Of a DNA stretch of 39,570 nucleotides, positions 8,140-16,351 are shown piece by piece. Origin of the DNA: CBDVBZ01 sp965372355 (GTDB lineage Bacteria > Krumholzibacteriota > Krumholzibacteriia > WVZY01); NCBI GenBank assembly GCA_965372355.1, contig CBDVBZ010000016.1, positions 1 through 39,570 of the forward strand, read 5' to 3'. Numbering within the stretch: the stretch's first letter is position 1; the number at the start of each line of letters is the position of its first letter. The position numbers and the translations under genes were made by a program. Under the pieces are notes generated by a model, which was given only the letters and a program-made list of their open reading frames with translations, had not been told where the DNA came from and made no database searches.

Positions 8140-8906
8140 ATACGGACTGGCACCGGGCTGAGGATAACGCGAAGGCGCCCGGCTTTGTATCCGATGACCC
8201 GCGGTGTCTGATTATCGTCTTCCTTCTGATTCTCGCCTTTACGTTTTTGATCGGGAGCACGGCAGGCCTTGTGTTGTTGCTTGCGTATGTTGCCGCCCTG
8301 TCCCTCCTGGCGCGGGTGCCGGTGAGGCGGCTCGTGCGGGGGCTGCGCGGTCTCGTTCTGTTTTTGTTTATCATCGTCGCGGTCAACGGGTTTCTCATCA
8401 AGGGCGAGCCGCTTATGGGTGTCCCGTTTTTGTCGGCACAAGGCGTATACAAGGGATTCTACTACGGCCTGCGCGTCGTCGTGTTGTATTGCGCGCTTGT
8501 CTTATTTCTGTCCGTTACATCGCAGGAGGCGATGGCGGCGGGCCTGTCATCGTTGCTCAGGCCCTTCTCAAAGCGGTTCGCGCGCCGCGTGGCACTCCAC
8601 GGTTTTCTCGCGATCGGCTTCTTGCCGCTCTTTGGTGACGAAACCCGGCGGATCCGAATCGCACAGGGTTTTCGCGGCGGTGGGATCGAAGGCGGGCTGC
8701 TCCGACGCGTAGCGGGCGCGAGGACGCTCATTGTACCGTTGCTCGTCTCGGCGATTCATCGATCGGGTCAGTTGGCCATGGCGGTCGAGTTGCGGGGCAT
8801 CGAGTCGTCGATCGAACGAATGCTTGTCATTGGCGGCCCCGCTTTGAGAGACTTCGTGTTCGCGGGCGCGACGCTGATCGTCTTGTTGATTGCTGTTCGC
8901 ATGTAG
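8136..8906 (+). CDS. EcfT-like energy-coupling factor transmembrane protein
   Basis: This is a membrane protein of the CbiQ/EcfT family, the scaffold that links ATPases to a substrate-binding S component in ECF vitamin or metal transporters. Hydrophobic segments lie at about 22-58 (two), 68-88, 111-128 and 237-254. The two cytoplasmic coupling motifs (Ala-x-x-Arg-Gly type) are AQGFRG at 176-181 and AVELRG at 216-221. It is 256 residues long. The order ecfT then truA is also common in Firmicutes, where ecfA1 and ecfA2 precede; here neither an ATPase nor an S component is adjacent and asd takes their place. ATG overlaps the asd stop. Partners must be encoded elsewhere. Confidence 0.78.
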   Translation: MNTDWHRAEDNAKAPGFVSDDPRCLIIVFLLILAFTFLIGSTAGLVLLLAYVAALSLLARVPVRRLVRGLRGLVLFLFIIVAVNGFLIKGEPLMGVPFLSAQGVYKGFYYGLRVVVLYCALVLFLSVTSQEAMAAGLSSLLRPFSKRFARRVALHGFLAIGFLPLFGDETRRIRIAQGFRGGGIEGGLLRRVAGARTLIVPLLVSAIHRSGQLAMAVELRGIESSIERMLVIGGPALRDFVFAGATLIVLLIAVRM

Positions 8907-8922
8907 TATCGACAGGATAACG

Positions 8923-9657
8923 ATGCGAAACTTCAAGCTGGTTCTGGAATACGACGGGACGGACTTCCACGGCTGGCAGAGACAGCCGGGCATGAGGACC
9001 GTGCAGGGTATCCTGGACGAGGCCGTCGCCGGGATTTTTGGAAAGGATGTTCAGATCAACGGAGCGGGGCGGACCGACGCGGGCGTACACGCGCTCGGTC
9101 AGGTGGCCAACTTTGTGGTGGATACACGGATGACGTCGGAGCAGATCGGCAGGGCGATCGGCGCGAAACTCCCGGAGGATATCCAGGTCTACAAGGTCGA
9201 CGAGGTCAGTCTCGATTTTCACGCACGATTCAGCGCCAGGAGACGCCGTTACGTATATTACCTGCGCACCGAACCCACGGCGATCTGGAGGCGTTTTGCC
9301 TACGTGGTCACGATGTCCCTCGACATCGACACGATGAAACAGGCCGCCGGGTACCTGATCGGAGAGAAGGATTTCAAGAGCTTTACGCCCAGCCGCACGG
9401 ACGGTATGCCGACCCACTGCAACGTGTTGGCCATCGAGGTCGAGCAACACGACGAGATCGTGGCGATCGATGTGACGGCCGATCATTTCCTCCACAATAT
9501 GGTCAGGGTGATCGTCGGCACGCTGATCGAAGTGGGACGGGGCCGATTTCAGCCGGAACACATCGAGGGGATCCTGCGTAGAAAGGATCGTGCGGCGGCC
9601 GGTCCAACCATTCCGCCAAACGGGTTGTTTCTCATGGAAGTCGTTTACGACGAATGA
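8923..9657 (+). CDS. truA: tRNA pseudouridine(38-40) synthase TruA
   Basis: TruA converts uridines 38-40 of the tRNA anticodon arm to pseudouridine. The catalytic Asp is in GRTDAGVHALGQ. Other family segments are LEYDGTDFHGWQRQPG at the N-terminus, FHARFSARRRRYVYYL, and the C-terminal HFLHNMVRVIVGTLIEVG. The ATG at 8923 follows AGGA (8914-8917) and gives 244 residues, the usual length. An upstream TTG at 8890 would overlap ecfT and is less likely. It lies 16 bases after ecfT. Confidence 0.96.
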   Translation: MRNFKLVLEYDGTDFHGWQRQPGMRTVQGILDEAVAGIFGKDVQINGAGRTDAGVHALGQVANFVVDTRMTSEQIGRAIGAKLPEDIQVYKVDEVSLDFHARFSARRRRYVYYLRTEPTAIWRRFAYVVTMSLDIDTMKQAAGYLIGEKDFKSFTPSRTDGMPTHCNVLAIEVEQHDEIVAIDVTADHFLHNMVRVIVGTLIEVGRGRFQPEHIEGILRRKDRAAAGPTIPPNGLFLMEVVYDE

Positions 9658-9664
9658 TTTGAGC

Positions 9665-9693
9665 TTGGACCGCGTTACCGAATTGGTTATTAT
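9665..9693 (+). promoter_or_regulatory. Candidate promoter of the HtrA-type protease gene
   Basis: TTGGAC at 9665-9670 and TATTAT at 9688-9693 are 17 bases apart. The -10 box matches five of six positions and the -35 only three. The leader is about 40 bases. Confidence 0.4.
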
Positions 9694-9739
9694 TGAACAA
9701 CATCCGAGTTGGGTTCAAAGGTAGGTGGAATACAGCGTC

Positions 9740-10942
9740 ATGAGTGCTTTGTGGACAAGCCGTCGACACGGACCGCTTCCTTATGTGTTCGGGGCACTCC
9801 TCGGCGTATCCCTCGGGCTGCTGATTGTCTCGGGTGTCCTCTTTTTCAAGAGTCCCCGGGGCGGCGTCGCGAGCACGCCCGCACAACACCCGGTCGTCAA
9901 CGACTCTCAGGATTTGATCGAGACCAGCCGCCTGAACGCCATCGTCAGGGCGACGCGAGCCGTGGCCCCCGCGGTCGTCAACATCACGTCGAAACGTACC
10001 GAGGTCTATCGTACGCGTTCGCCGTTTTTCCCGCGCGAGTGGTTGGAGCTCTGGGGGGTCCCGGATACGTACAAGAAGGAAATCTCGTCTCTGGGGTCGG
10101 GCATCGTCGTGGATCCCAACGGCTATATCCTCACGAACGAGCATGTGGTTCAGAACGCCGACCAGATCGAGGTCACGTTTCAGACCGGTGAAACCGTTCT
10201 TGCTCGTCTGGTGGACACCTCCCACGACCACGATCTCGCGGTTATCAGGGTCGAGATGGAGGACCTGCCCTATGCCAAGCTGGGCAACTCGGATGATCTC
10301 GTTGTCGGGGAATGGGCGATTGCCATCGGTCAGCCGTTTGGCCAGCTGCTCTACGACAGCCAGCCCACGGTGACCGTCGGCGTGATCAGTGCGCTCCACC
10401 GTGATGTCAGAGAGAACGCGAACAGCGATCAGTTCTACAAAGACATGATCCAGACGGACGCCGCGATCAACCCGGGCAACAGCGGGGGACCTCTGATCAA
10501 CTCGAAGGGCGAGGTCATCGGGATCAACACGTTTATCTTTGCGAACCGGGGGGGAGGCAACCTTGGGATGGGGTTCGCAGTACCGAGCAACCGCGGCAAG
10601 TGGGTGCTGGCAGAGATTCGAGAACATGGTAGAATCCGAGACGCGTGGCTTGGGATCCGCGTGAGCACGATCACGCCGGAGTTGGCCGCAGGTCTCAACC
10701 TCAATCAGAAACATGGTCTTCTGATCCGGGAAATCGACCACGGAAGCCCCGCCGACAAGGCGAGCATGAGGCTTGGCGATCTCATCATCGCTGTAGGCGG
10801 CCAGAAGGTCGTCACGAGTCGTCAGGCGAACCGTATCATCTACGGGTCTCGAATCGGCGAGATTCTGACGTTTCAAATCCTGCGCGACGGCAAGCGGCGT
10901 AAGATCGATGTCGTGCTCGCGGAGAGACCCAACGAAATCTAG
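9740..10942 (+). CDS. HtrA/Deg-family serine protease with one PDZ domain
   Basis: This is a periplasmic, probably membrane-tethered quality-control protease. An uncleaved-looking hydrophobic segment spans about residues 12-35. The trypsin-like domain carries the triad His135 (TNEHVV), Asp165 (HDHDLAVI) and Ser248 (NPGNSGGPL). The C-terminal third (about 295-395) is a single PDZ domain with LLIREIDHGSPADKASMRLGD. One PDZ plus an N-terminal anchor is the DegS-like layout; DegP and DegQ have two. The RNA-level start is uncertain: ATG at 9740 is preceded by AGGTGG (9723-9728), and GTG at 9725 is also open. Whether it acts in envelope-stress signalling is not shown; no anti-sigma factor is in view. 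Confidence 0.9.
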   Translation: MSALWTSRRHGPLPYVFGALLGVSLGLLIVSGVLFFKSPRGGVASTPAQHPVVNDSQDLIETSRLNAIVRATRAVAPAVVNITSKRTEVYRTRSPFFPREWLELWGVPDTYKKEISSLGSGIVVDPNGYILTNEHVVQNADQIEVTFQTGETVLARLVDTSHDHDLAVIRVEMEDLPYAKLGNSDDLVVGEWAIAIGQPFGQLLYDSQPTVTVGVISALHRDVRENANSDQFYKDMIQTDAAINPGNSGGPLINSKGEVIGINTFIFANRGGGNLGMGFAVPSNRGKWVLAEIREHGRIRDAWLGIRVSTITPELAAGLNLNQKHGLLIREIDHGSPADKASMRLGDLIIAVGGQKVVTSRQANRIIYGSRIGEILTFQILRDGKRRKIDVVLAERPNEI

Positions 10943-10984
10943 TTAACGTTGACCTGGCGGCGATGCCACAGGCCGGTTGAGCTG

Positions 10985-11036
10985 CGCGCGAAGCGCGTCT
11001 GCCTGTCTTGGAAGGGCTCCAACCTGCATTCAGGTT
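10985..11036 (+). repeat. Hairpins and 16-base motif upstream of purB
   Basis: The gap holds a CGCGC/GCGCG hairpin with a GAA loop (about 10986-10998), the motif GCCTGTCTTGGAAGGG (11001-11016), and a perfect AACCTG/CAGGTT hairpin with a CATT loop (11021-11036). The 16-base motif returns in inverted orientation after purB at 12407-12422 with one mismatch. Confidence 0.5.
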
Positions 11037-11062
11037 GTTCCCTAATACTGAATGGAGTTCAC

Positions 11063-12352
11063 ATGATTGAACGCTATACCCTTCCAGAGATGGGGAGGGT
11101 CTGGTCGGACGAGAACAAATTCGGAACATGGCTGAGAATCGAAATACTCGCATGTGAAGCGCTCGCCGAACTCGGTGAGATCCCACCCGAAGCCGTTCAG
11201 GTCATCAAGGACAAGGCGGCCTTCACTGTCAAACGCATCCTGGAAATCGAAGAAGAAACACAGCACGACGTCATCGCCTTCTTGACCAACGTGGCGGAGA
11301 ACGTCGGTCCGGAGTCGAGGTACATTCACCTGGGAATGACGAGCTCGGATCTCCTCGATACGGCGCTTTCCTGTCAGCTCAAGCAGGCGGGCGGGTTGAT
11401 TCTGGGACGTGTTGCCGCGCTGAGGGAAGTCCTCAAGACCCAGGCCCTGGCGCACAAGAACACCGTCATGATCGGCAGGACGCACGGGATCCACGCGGAG
11501 CCGATGACGTTCGGTCTCAAGATGCTGATGTGGTACGACGAGATCGGGCGGCGCGAGACGATGTTTCGGCACGCGGTCGAGACCATATCCTATGGAAAGA
11601 TCTCCGGAGCGGTCGGTAACTACGCGCACCTGGACCTTAGGGTCGAAGAGTATGTCATGAAGAAGCTGGGTCTTCGCCCTGCGCCTGTGTCGACGCAGAT
11701 CGTCCAGAGGGATCGTCACGCCGAGTATGTATCAGCGCTCGCCGTTCTCGCCGCTTCGCTTGACAAGATAGCGACGGAGATTCGGGGGCTTCAGAAGACG
11801 GAGACTCTGGAGGTTGAGGAGTTCTTCGGGCGAGGGCAAAAAGGCAGCTCTGCGATGCCGCACAAAAAAAACCCGATCGTGTCGGAGCGGATCTGTGGAC
11901 TGGCGCGTCTCATTCGAGCCGACGCGATGGTCGCGTACGAGAATGTGGCCTTGTGGCACGAGCGGGATATCAGCCATTCCTCTGTCGAGCGAGTCATCCT
12001 GCCGGATGTAACGGTGGGAATGGACTACATGCTGGAGCGCAGCACGTGGCTGATCAAGAATCTGGTCGTCTATCCGGAAAACATGATCAAAAATCTGGAG
12101 AAAACGAATGGATTGATCTACTCTCAAAAACTCCTTCTCGCGCTGGCAAAGGCCGGGATGACGCGAGAGGATGCCTACTTGCTTGTGCAAACCGCTGCCA
12201 TGGAGACCTGGGAGACCGGCAAGCCTTTCAAGGACGCGGTCGCGAACAGGAAAGAGATTACATCAAAACTCGACGACGCGACATTGCAGGGTATCTTTTC
12301 CCTGCAGAACTTTCTGAAAGCAGTGGACGCGATCTTCGATCGCGTTCTTTAG
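11063..12352 (+). CDS. purB: Adenylosuccinate lyase
   Basis: PurB acts twice in purine synthesis: it cleaves SAICAR to AICAR and adenylosuccinate to AMP, releasing fumarate each time. The fumarase/lyase superfamily signature GSSAMPHKKNP is intact, with TSSDLLDTALS and GRTHGIHAEPMTFG upstream as the other active-site segments. ATG at 11063 with TGGAG at 11053-11057 gives 429 residues, the usual length. A longer frame opening at 10949 would add an arginine-rich stretch unlike the family. It begins the purine block purB-purL-purQ, with 97 bases to purL. Confidence 0.96.
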   Translation: MIERYTLPEMGRVWSDENKFGTWLRIEILACEALAELGEIPPEAVQVIKDKAAFTVKRILEIEEETQHDVIAFLTNVAENVGPESRYIHLGMTSSDLLDTALSCQLKQAGGLILGRVAALREVLKTQALAHKNTVMIGRTHGIHAEPMTFGLKMLMWYDEIGRRETMFRHAVETISYGKISGAVGNYAHLDLRVEEYVMKKLGLRPAPVSTQIVQRDRHAEYVSALAVLAASLDKIATEIRGLQKTETLEVEEFFGRGQKGSSAMPHKKNPIVSERICGLARLIRADAMVAYENVALWHERDISHSSVERVILPDVTVGMDYMLERSTWLIKNLVVYPENMIKNLEKTNGLIYSQKLLLALAKAGMTREDAYLLVQTAAMETWETGKPFKDAVANRKEITSKLDDATLQGIFSLQNFLKAVDAIFDRVL

Positions 12353-12406
12353 GGGTCTGGGGTTCACTCGCGAGGCTCTTTCTCGGGACCCTCGCTCCAC
12401 TTCGCT

Positions 12407-12432
12407 CCCTTCCAGGACAGGCGGCTAACCGC
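12407..12432 (-). repeat. Inverted copy of the 16-base motif plus a GCGG/CCGC hairpin
   Basis: The reverse complement of 12407-12422 is GCCTGTCCTGGAAGGG, matching 11001-11016 in 15 of 16 positions. It abuts a GCGG-CTAA-CCGC hairpin at 12421-12432. The rest of the purB-purL gap holds a CTCGCGAG palindrome at 12367-12374 and no clear promoter. Confidence 0.5.
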
Positions 12433-12449
12433 GCCGTGCCCCTTGCGAT

Positions 12450-14828
12450 ATGAAAATGAACGAAATGCGCAACGAAGACTTGATCAACGTCGAGAATCCT
12501 GAGTCGAAAGACCTTCAGGATTTTCTGGCAGAGCAGAACATCAGCTTGAAACCGAACGAGCTGCTGCAGATTCGCTCGATGCTCGAGCGTGATCCGACGC
12601 GTGTCGAACTCCATATCTTCAACACGATGTGGAGCGAACATTGTTCTTACAAGAGTTCCAAGGCGCTTCTCAAGAAGCACCTGCCTACCGAGGCGCCACA
12701 TGTCGTGTTGGGACCCGGGGAAGACGCAGGTATCGTCCGCTTTCACGAGAAGGACGGCAAGCAGTACTGTCTGGTGCTTGCCCACGAGAGTCACAATCAT
12801 CCTTCGCAGGTCTTGCCGGTCGAAGGCGCGGCCACCGGCATCGGCGGCATCGTACGTGATGTCTACTGTATGGGCGCCGATGTCATCGGTGTCATGGATC
12901 CGCTTCGGTTTGGCGACCCCGACGGTGCCAATGGAAAAAGGGTCCGCGAGATCGTCCGCGGTGTCGTCGACGGGATCGCCCAATACGGCAACGCGCTCGG
13001 GGTGCCGAACTATGGCGGGGACGCTTATTTCGACGGGCGTTTCGACGACAACTGCCTTGTCAATGTGGTGGCGTTGGGAATGGTTGCCGAGGAGGACATC
13101 ATTCGCAGCCGGGCGCCCGGCGAAGCCCGGCGCGAGCCGCATGACATCGTCCTGATCGGAAAACCGACGGACGCATCCGGGTTTGGCGGGGCTGCATTTG
13201 CGTCGGTCAGATTGAGCGGCGATCAGACGGAGGAGCGGCAGGAAGCGGTGCAGGTACCCGACCCGTTCTTGAAGCGAGTTCTTGCCGAGGCGACAAAAGT
13301 CGTTCTCGCCGATGCCAAGCGGGACGGCGTGCCCATCGGCTTCAAGGACCTCGGCGCGGGCGGCATCAGCTGCGCCGTATCCGAAATGGCCCAGGCGGGT
13401 GGTGTGGGAGCCACGTTAGATCTGGATCGGGTAAACACCGCGTCGCAGTCCTTTCTGCCCGAAGTCATTGCATGCTCGGAGACACAGGAGCGATACGCGA
13501 TGATCGTGCCACAGGGTTTTTCCGAGACGGTGTGCCGCGTATACAACGAGGATTTTGAGTTGCCACATCTCTACCCAGGAGCAGGGGCGTACGTGATCGG
13601 CAGCACGACGCTGGACAAACGATTCAAGCTGATATCCGAGGAGAGTGTGGTCTGCGACGCGGATGTCGATGTGATCACGACGGGGATCGAGTACGAGCGT
13701 CCCGCAAGGAAGCGCGAGTCGACCGCGAGCGGAGTCGAGGTGACACACCCGACGGAGTCGATGGAGGAATTACTGATCGAGCTTCTCTCGTCTTACAACA
13801 TTTCCGATAAATCGATCTTGTACCGGCATTACGATTCCGAGGTGCAGGGCCACGCGGTTCTGCGTCCGGGAGAAGCGGATGCCGCCGTTGCCGTCGTCCT
13901 GCCGGGTGAGACCGTCGGTGTGGCCGCGGGTATTGGAGGCAGTCCGCGGATTGGTCTGGTGGATCCATACCTGGGTGGTGCGTGGGCGGTCGTGGAGGCT
14001 GTTCGTAACGTTGCCTGTGTCGGCGGCACGCCGCTGGCGATCACCGATTGCCTCAACTACGGTGATCCCGAGGATCCGGAAGTCTTCTGGGAATTCTCCG
14101 AAGGGGTGCGGGGGGTCGGCGAGGCCTGCAAGGGTCTCCGCGTCGCCGGTGACGGCGGACACCCGATCCCGGTTGTTTCCGGTAACGTGTCGTTCTACAA
14201 CCAGAGCGGGAACGGGCGGCCGATCGCTCCGTCACCGATCGTTGCCTGTGCAGGACGGGTCAACGATGCGAGTGTTTCTCAAAGCCTTGGGTTCAAGCGG
14301 CCCGGGTCGCACATCGTCCTGCTCGGACTCTTGCACGATCGCATCGGTGGGAGCGAGTACGCGAAGCGGTTTCTGACCGACGGGCAATTCGATCCGCCGC
14401 AACCCGACTTCGTACGCGAAAGCGCGATGATTCGCGCCCTGATCGAAGGCGTCGAAAATCGACTCGTCCTTGCGGCGCACGACATCAGCCACGGCGGTCT
14501 TGCGGTTGCAGTCGCCGAGATGGCTATCGAAAGCGGACCGCTCGATATCGGCTGCGACATCCGGCTGGGTGGGCATACATCGAACAATTCACCCGCGGCG
14601 CACGAGTTGTTCAGCGAGTTCGGCGGCGTCATCGTCGAGGTCCCGTCGGATCTCTGGCCTCGGTTCCGGGAAGATCTCGAGGACGTTCGCGTCGATTGGA
14701 TGGAACTCGGCCGGACCCACGAGCGACCGATCCTCGAACTGCGTGTCGGCGGCGTGTCGGTCGAGGCTTCCATAGAGACCCTCCGGTCCGCGCACCGGGG
14801 TGGCAAGGTCAACCCTCTTTTTGCCTAA
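12450..14828 (+). CDS. purL: Phosphoribosylformylglycinamidine synthase subunit PurL (small form)
   Basis: PurL is the synthetase subunit that converts FGAR to FGAM with ATP and ammonia delivered by PurQ. At 792 residues it is the small type, lacking the N-terminal and glutaminase domains of the approximately 1300-residue large PurL, and so needs PurQ and PurS. The linker ends in MWSEHCSYK, a hallmark of the family. Two AIR-synthase-like halves follow, with HESHNHPSQ, the GGIGG-type segment GIGGIVRDV, and FKDLGAGGISCAVSEM. Start ATG at 12450 is chosen for length; ATG codons at 12456 and 12465 are alternatives and no strong ribosome binding site decides. purQ follows after a few bases. Confidence 0.95.
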   Translation: MKMNEMRNEDLINVENPESKDLQDFLAEQNISLKPNELLQIRSMLERDPTRVELHIFNTMWSEHCSYKSSKALLKKHLPTEAPHVVLGPGEDAGIVRFHEKDGKQYCLVLAHESHNHPSQVLPVEGAATGIGGIVRDVYCMGADVIGVMDPLRFGDPDGANGKRVREIVRGVVDGIAQYGNALGVPNYGGDAYFDGRFDDNCLVNVVALGMVAEEDIIRSRAPGEARREPHDIVLIGKPTDASGFGGAAFASVRLSGDQTEERQEAVQVPDPFLKRVLAEATKVVLADAKRDGVPIGFKDLGAGGISCAVSEMAQAGGVGATLDLDRVNTASQSFLPEVIACSETQERYAMIVPQGFSETVCRVYNEDFELPHLYPGAGAYVIGSTTLDKRFKLISEESVVCDADVDVITTGIEYERPARKRESTASGVEVTHPTESMEELLIELLSSYNISDKSILYRHYDSEVQGHAVLRPGEADAAVAVVLPGETVGVAAGIGGSPRIGLVDPYLGGAWAVVEAVRNVACVGGTPLAITDCLNYGDPEDPEVFWEFSEGVRGVGEACKGLRVAGDGGHPIPVVSGNVSFYNQSGNGRPIAPSPIVACAGRVNDASVSQSLGFKRPGSHIVLLGLLHDRIGGSEYAKRFLTDGQFDPPQPDFVRESAMIRALIEGVENRLVLAAHDISHGGLAVAVAEMAIESGPLDIGCDIRLGGHTSNNSPAAHELFSEFGGVIVEVPSDLWPRFREDLEDVRVDWMELGRTHERPILELRVGGVSVEASIETLRSAHRGGKVNPLFA

Positions 14829-14837
14829 GGTAATGTG

Positions 14838-15656
14838 GTGTCTGAAGTCATTGTCATACAGTTTCCGGGTGTGAACTGCGAATACGAGACCGTCCGTGTT
14901 CTCGAAACGGTGGGGCTGTCCGCTCGCGTGGTTCGCTGGAATGTCGACGCACCCGTACTCACCTCGGCCGCCGCGATTATTCTCCCGGGCGGGTTTTCGT
15001 ATCAGGATCGAATTCGTGCCGGGGTCGTCGCGGCAAAGGATCGCGTGGCCGACAGCATACTCGAGGCGGTAGGGAAAGGCGTCCCCGTGATGGGTATCTG
15101 CAACGGGGCGCAAATACTCGTGGAAACCGGTGCGGTGCCGGGTTTCGATGCGGGTTCGATCGATCTGGCACTGGCGCCCAATCGCATGCCGGACCGAAGC
15201 GGCTATTTCTGCACGTGGATTCGGGTGAAGAAGGGTCCCGCCAGGTGTGTCTTCACCGAGTTCATGGAAGATATGTCGGATGACAACGGTACCCTTCCGA
15301 TACCCACGGCCCATGCGGAGGGCCGGTTTGTCACGGGGTCGGAGGAAACGACCGGCCGTCTTCGCGACGGCGAAGGTGTGGCGCTCGTCTACGCATCATC
15401 GAACGGTCAGCCGGCCGACACGTTCCCTCAGAACCCCAACGACTCGATGCTCTCGATTGCGGGAGTGGCCAACCCGGATGGCAACGTCCTGGCTCTGATG
15501 CCCCACCCCGAACGGGCGTCGTGGTTACATCAGGTGCCGAGCGGTATCGGTGGCGTGTGGAGCCGACGGAGGCTGGACACCGCTGGGGACGGGTTGTTCT
15601 CGGCCGGCCCCGGGCGCGGTTTCTTCGACGCCCTCAAGAAGGCGCTGGCCCAATGA
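14838..15656 (+). CDS. purQ: Phosphoribosylformylglycinamidine synthase subunit PurQ (long form)
   Basis: PurQ is the class I glutaminase subunit that makes ammonia for PurL. The nucleophile Cys88 is in GICNGAQ, and the His and Glu of the triad are in MPHPER near residue 223-225. The N-terminal IQFPGVNCEYET and PGGFSYQDRIRAG are PurQ-specific. At 272 residues it is longer than the 215-230 of Bacillus-type PurQ and matches the long subgroup. GTG at 14838 sits 7 bases after AAGG (14827-14830); GTG at 14835 is an alternative. Its stop overlaps the next gene (ATGA), tying the pair together. Confidence 0.94.
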   Translation: MSEVIVIQFPGVNCEYETVRVLETVGLSARVVRWNVDAPVLTSAAAIILPGGFSYQDRIRAGVVAAKDRVADSILEAVGKGVPVMGICNGAQILVETGAVPGFDAGSIDLALAPNRMPDRSGYFCTWIRVKKGPARCVFTEFMEDMSDDNGTLPIPTAHAEGRFVTGSEETTGRLRDGEGVALVYASSNGQPADTFPQNPNDSMLSIAGVANPDGNVLALMPHPERASWLHQVPSGIGGVWSRRRLDTAGDGLFSAGPGRGFFDALKKALAQ

Positions 15657-16351
15657 CAAGCTCGCTCGACATACGATTGAGGGTGGCCCTAAAGGGCATC
15701 GATCCGTTGATCAACACGGCCTATATGACATTGACAGGAAAGATGGGCTATTCGGATAACCTACTGGCATTGAATCGGTTAGAATCGTATGAGTTCACGG
15801 TGGGGTGTACGGACGCCGCATCGACGCTTCAGCGGCTGAGAGACTTTGTCTCGACGCAGACAATCTTCTACAATCGCAATAAGCACAACTACTTTCTCGA
15901 CTGCCGATGGGACGGCAACCACCACACCGAGGGCACGCCGATTGACCGTCTCGAATCACTGGCCGATCAGGCGGCTCGATGGGGCCAGATTGACGAGCCT
16001 CAAGATTTGAATGGTCAGGCGACCCCACCTCGGGTTATTCTTTCAGACAATCCGATCTACCGGGCTGAGGTTCTGGTGGAAGATATCGATACGGCGGCCA
16101 GGCGGTTGCTGGCCGAGAAGCTCGAGACCGAGCTCTCGACCACCCCGGTGTCGGTGTCCGAGTTGGGGACACGGTGGCATCTGGCGTTGCGCGTCGGGTC
16201 CGAAGAAGAGGCCAAACGCGTGACGCGCGAGATTGCCATAACGGAAGGCAGAAACCGAGGTCTTCTTCTGAATCCCAACTACCAGAGATACAAATTGTTA
16301 TCACTCGGTAAGATCGATCGGGATACTTGGCGACGGGACAAAGCCGTTTGA
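15653..16351 (+). CDS. Tandem PurS-like protein, probable FGAM synthase accessory subunit
   Basis: This 232-residue protein has its start overlapping the purQ stop. PurS is normally an ~80-residue protein that dimerises and bridges small PurL and PurQ, and no separate purS is seen here. Residues 5-85 follow a PurS-like order: a first strand, LKGIDP, a helix, a Gly-Tyr, a second strand (SYEFTV), a helix, then a tail. Residues of about 132-225 repeat this: YRAEVLVEDIDTAARRLL, HLALRVGSEEEAKRV, and LLLNPNYQRYKLL, which resembles the LLANPVIEDY tail of PurS. A linker of about 45 residues joins them. My reading is two fused PurS folds mimicking the dimer, as the N-terminal domain of large PurL does. 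This is inference from pattern and context; identity is low. Confidence 0.62.
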   Translation: MTSSLDIRLRVALKGIDPLINTAYMTLTGKMGYSDNLLALNRLESYEFTVGCTDAASTLQRLRDFVSTQTIFYNRNKHNYFLDCRWDGNHHTEGTPIDRLESLADQAARWGQIDEPQDLNGQATPPRVILSDNPIYRAEVLVEDIDTAARRLLAEKLETELSTTPVSVSELGTRWHLALRVGSEEEAKRVTREIAITEGRNRGLLLNPNYQRYKLLSLGKIDRDTWRRDKAV

